Source of the DNA: Fibrobacteraceae bacterium
GTDB lineage: Bacteria > Fibrobacterota > Fibrobacteria > Fibrobacterales > Fibrobacteraceae
DNA length: 64,000 bases
Reading direction: 5' to 3'
NCBI GenBank assembly: GCA_017631885.1
Contig: JAGBSH010000009.1
Location: forward strand, 1-64,000
Below are positions 63,201-64,000 of this stretch, in pieces (the stretch's first letter is position 1; every line of letters starts with the position of its first letter). Made by a program: the position numbers and the translations under genes. Below the pieces are notes generated by a model that was not told the DNA's origin, searched no databases, and was given only the letters and a program-made list of their open reading frames with translations.

Positions 63201-63564
63201 AGAAGAATCCCCAGTTAAATTGAGTGAGAATTTTGATAGCCTATATCAATTGGTTAAAGGAAAGCTTTTTAAGGATTTTGAAGGTAAACCAGAAGAAAAA
63301 AACAAGCTTGAAGCTTTTGATAAATTAAAAAAGTGGGAGGAATACAGAGTATTATCAAAAGATTATTTGTCTGATCTTAGAAAACTTTTACAAAGTGGAA
63401 ATTTAACTGGAGAAGAAATCAGATTTATTAATAAACAGAAACGTGAAAATGCATATCTCGTAGAAAAAAAGATAACAATTGATTATATCAAACGTAGTAT
63501 GATGAAAATGAGTGCTGTAGAAGAGGGCGAAGAAACTCTCATAATTGCAGAAGAATTACAATAG
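60289..63564 (+). CDS. PLD-like nuclease fused to SNF2/DEAD-like helicase
   Basis: 1091 residues, no signal peptide. N-terminal phospholipase D-like domain (about 1-195) with NHAKMYLF (HxK at 133-135) and a GSSNLSITG block (158-166). SNF2-type helicase core: VGLGKS (285-290), DEAH (357-360), LLTATPFNN, and a C-terminal lobe with VFTEF and NPTRVIQRIGRINRI. PLD-SNF2 fusions of this kind are found with restriction-modification and other phage-defence genes. It may act as a DNA translocase/nuclease. It is followed 16 nt later by a large gene, so this is probably a two-gene (or longer) module. Confidence 0.88.
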   Translation: MSSSQFITNKDKILSEIIKSILPKCDNAYFLVGYFYFSGFKELCSELEKTNLKILVGLEVERSITNGIKEIDNLHFREKSRAQIRDEYYQEFVDIFNNTDLFDGKEQLEAFKLFCNKIMNGTLEIRKTLEPNHAKMYLFENRPSETCVGTFPGTLITGSSNLSITGLKDRLELNAILRGQNDYEEGRTIFDELWNDSVAIADAEHVPDFTENVIKHIWYEKLYKPYLMYLRVLSEYFSVASEGNLITPSDITGGVFSNLQYQLDAVKMALKAIENHSGVIIADVVGLGKSIVGSTVAKNLGLRTIIVCPPHLKQQWEEYKDEFKFTASVFSSGKISDALNHYNRITHPNEKFLIIVDEAHKYKNEFTQDYSILHDLCMGNKVILLTATPFNNRPEDIFSMLKLFQIPNKSTLKTVDNLGVAFKELIASYRELTESQRRNTRSSSEIKVEADLIAKRIRSIIGPLVVRRSRLDLEEIKAYREDLKEQNIQLVIPEDPISLNYDLRDTADLYLRTLNKISPDFGNFPKSEDFVCYKSARYKPSAYFTNDIKLKEQLARELEEKTGVEFNMLVGRQANISDFMRKLLVRRFESSVASFQSSLNAMIESSERILAWIEKRNKVPIYKKGTLPDVEEFYENTNDDISEEIAGAFDKYENKGFFEIDMKYICKEEYLADMQSDLNLLRKIREEWFGEKNQILVDHKLDEFKKLLKEQREKDPRRKIIVFTEFADTANYLGESLKNEDLGVFKYTSKESSSLSRKVIRENFDASEKANNQKNDYQILIATDAISEGYNLHRAGTIFNYDIPYNPTRVIQRIGRINRINKKVFDKLYIYNYFPTDIGEQETRTKQISTLKMAMIHAIMGEDTKVLTSDEQVNAYFKERYRKEINASEELSWDTKYREFLNQVKNTKEMEEALAIPHRSRIGRNLNNEKKGIILFGKKGNDFVFKFGHGENNEITSISAEDAFSLFEAIPEESPVKLSENFDSLYQLVKGKLFKDFEGKPEEKNKLEAFDKLKKWEEYRVLSKDYLSDLRKLLQSGNLTGEEIRFINKQKRENAYLVEKKITIDYIKRSMMKMSAVEEGEETLIIAEELQ

Positions 63565-63580
63565 CAGGAGTTGAGATAAT

Positions 63581-64000
63581 ATGTTATTTAATGAAAAGTA
63601 TGATAGAAAAACCTTTGTTCAATTTTTAAAGAACAGTTTTTTACCAGAAGATTTTATTTCAGAGGAAAGTTTCATACAACCAATGCAATCTATGGTGTAT
63701 TCTTCAGCCATAAACAAACTTGGAATCTGCGAAAGTTTAGATTTGGTTGTTTACGAAATAAGGCATAATTCGAAGAATGATGCTAGAGTAGGACTCTCTA
63801 AAGAAGCTTTTCGATTTTTAGCTAACGAGTGGCAGGATAAGGCTCTTGTGGTTTTTGTCCCAGAAGACTCCAATGATAATTATCGTTTCTCACTTATTAC
63901 AATAGAAAAAGATGAGTCAGATTCTGGACGGATGATTAAGCATTATTCTAATCCTAAGAGATATTCATACTTCTTAGGCAAGGGCATTGCTTGTTATACA
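63581..64000 (+). CDS. 5' end of a large gene, probable restriction-modification protein (partial)
   Basis: 140 codons run off the window edge without a stop. The start is supported by AGGAG ten nt upstream and follows the helicase by 16 nt. The visible part has no methylase motif yet. The segment with ALVVFVPEDSNDNYRFSLIT and SNPKRYSYFLGKG resembles the N-terminal region I associate with Eco57I-like type IIG restriction-modification proteins. This is from memory of sequence style and is tentative; the full gene must be read to decide. Confidence 0.55.
   Translation, partial: MLFNEKYDRKTFVQFLKNSFLPEDFISEESFIQPMQSMVYSSAINKLGICESLDLVVYEIRHNSKNDARVGLSKEAFRFLANEWQDKALVVFVPEDSNDNYRFSLITIEKDESDSGRMIKHYSNPKRYSYFLGKGIACYT

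Noticed and set aside
1-64000. CRISPR arrays, tRNA or rRNA genes, transposases, integrases
   Set aside because: No regularly spaced short repeats, no cloverleaf or rRNA sequence and no recombinase motifs were recognised on reading both strands. A dedicated tRNA scan could still find one.

Overview
The window looks like a chromosomal segment of a fibrolytic Fibrobacter-type bacterium. The evidence is a giant fibro-slime surface protein, four GH5/GH8 cellulases, many lipoproteins with poly-serine linkers, several type IX (T9SS-like) C-terminal sorting domains, and an outer membrane (LpxA, three large beta-barrels). By eye the coding sequence is about 35-38% GC, clearly more AT-rich than the well-known rumen species F. 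succinogenes S85. It may therefore come from a divergent lineage; this is inference. I saw no rRNA, tRNA, CRISPR array, transposase or prophage.

Layout. 1-585 and 796-1178 are gene-free and carry an imperfect palindromic repeat plus a duplicated block ending in near-identical promoters, each serving a small lipoprotein gene. 1179-3998 is a three-gene operon (two lipoproteins and a Cys-rich beta-barrel protein). 3995-15186 (minus) is a Bat/MoxR locus: BatD-like, MoxR AAA+, DUF58, a second BatD/DUF4381-like protein, BatA, two paralogous lipoproteins, BatB, two TPR proteins and an EF-G-like GTPase. 15295-17796 holds a GH8 lipoprotein cellulase and a secreted T9SS protein. 18009-24545 is mostly housekeeping (uup, DUF167, DivIVA, PEGA, ABC-class ATPase, DMT transporter, mscL). 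24637-29883 encodes the fibro-slime protein and a lipoprotein partner. 30129-34603 is a GH8-GH5 cellulase pair with T9SS tails.

34797-44127 is the most striking region. It is a tight six-gene operon with gaps of 9-15 nt: a CBM-like secreted protein, three large outer-membrane beta-barrels, a lipoprotein, and a GH18-fold protein whose catalytic glutamate is replaced by glutamine. It reads as a cell-surface polysaccharide-binding or adhesion apparatus and is divergent from a GH5 lipoprotein cellulase. 45541-54909 carries lpxA, a membrane GT2, a CCA/poly(A) polymerase, a T9SS-tailed beta-propeller (PorZ-like in outline), an ECF sigma factor divergent from dsbD, and a GT4 glycogen synthase. 55055-57651 is rmlABC. 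57824-60163 is a secreted HExxH metalloprotease-like protein with a DUF4859-like domain. The right end (60289-64000) starts a probable defence module: a PLD-SNF2 helicase followed by the 5' end of a large gene that looks like a type IIG/Eco57I-like restriction-modification protein.

Regulatory themes: minus-10 boxes of the form TATATT recur. Several surface or cell-envelope genes have long stem-loops or dyads in their leaders (cellulase GH8, rmlA, metalloprotease, fibro-slime). Two genes, lpxA and the first bat gene, have the minus-10 box 7 nt from the ATG, which suggests leaderless transcripts.
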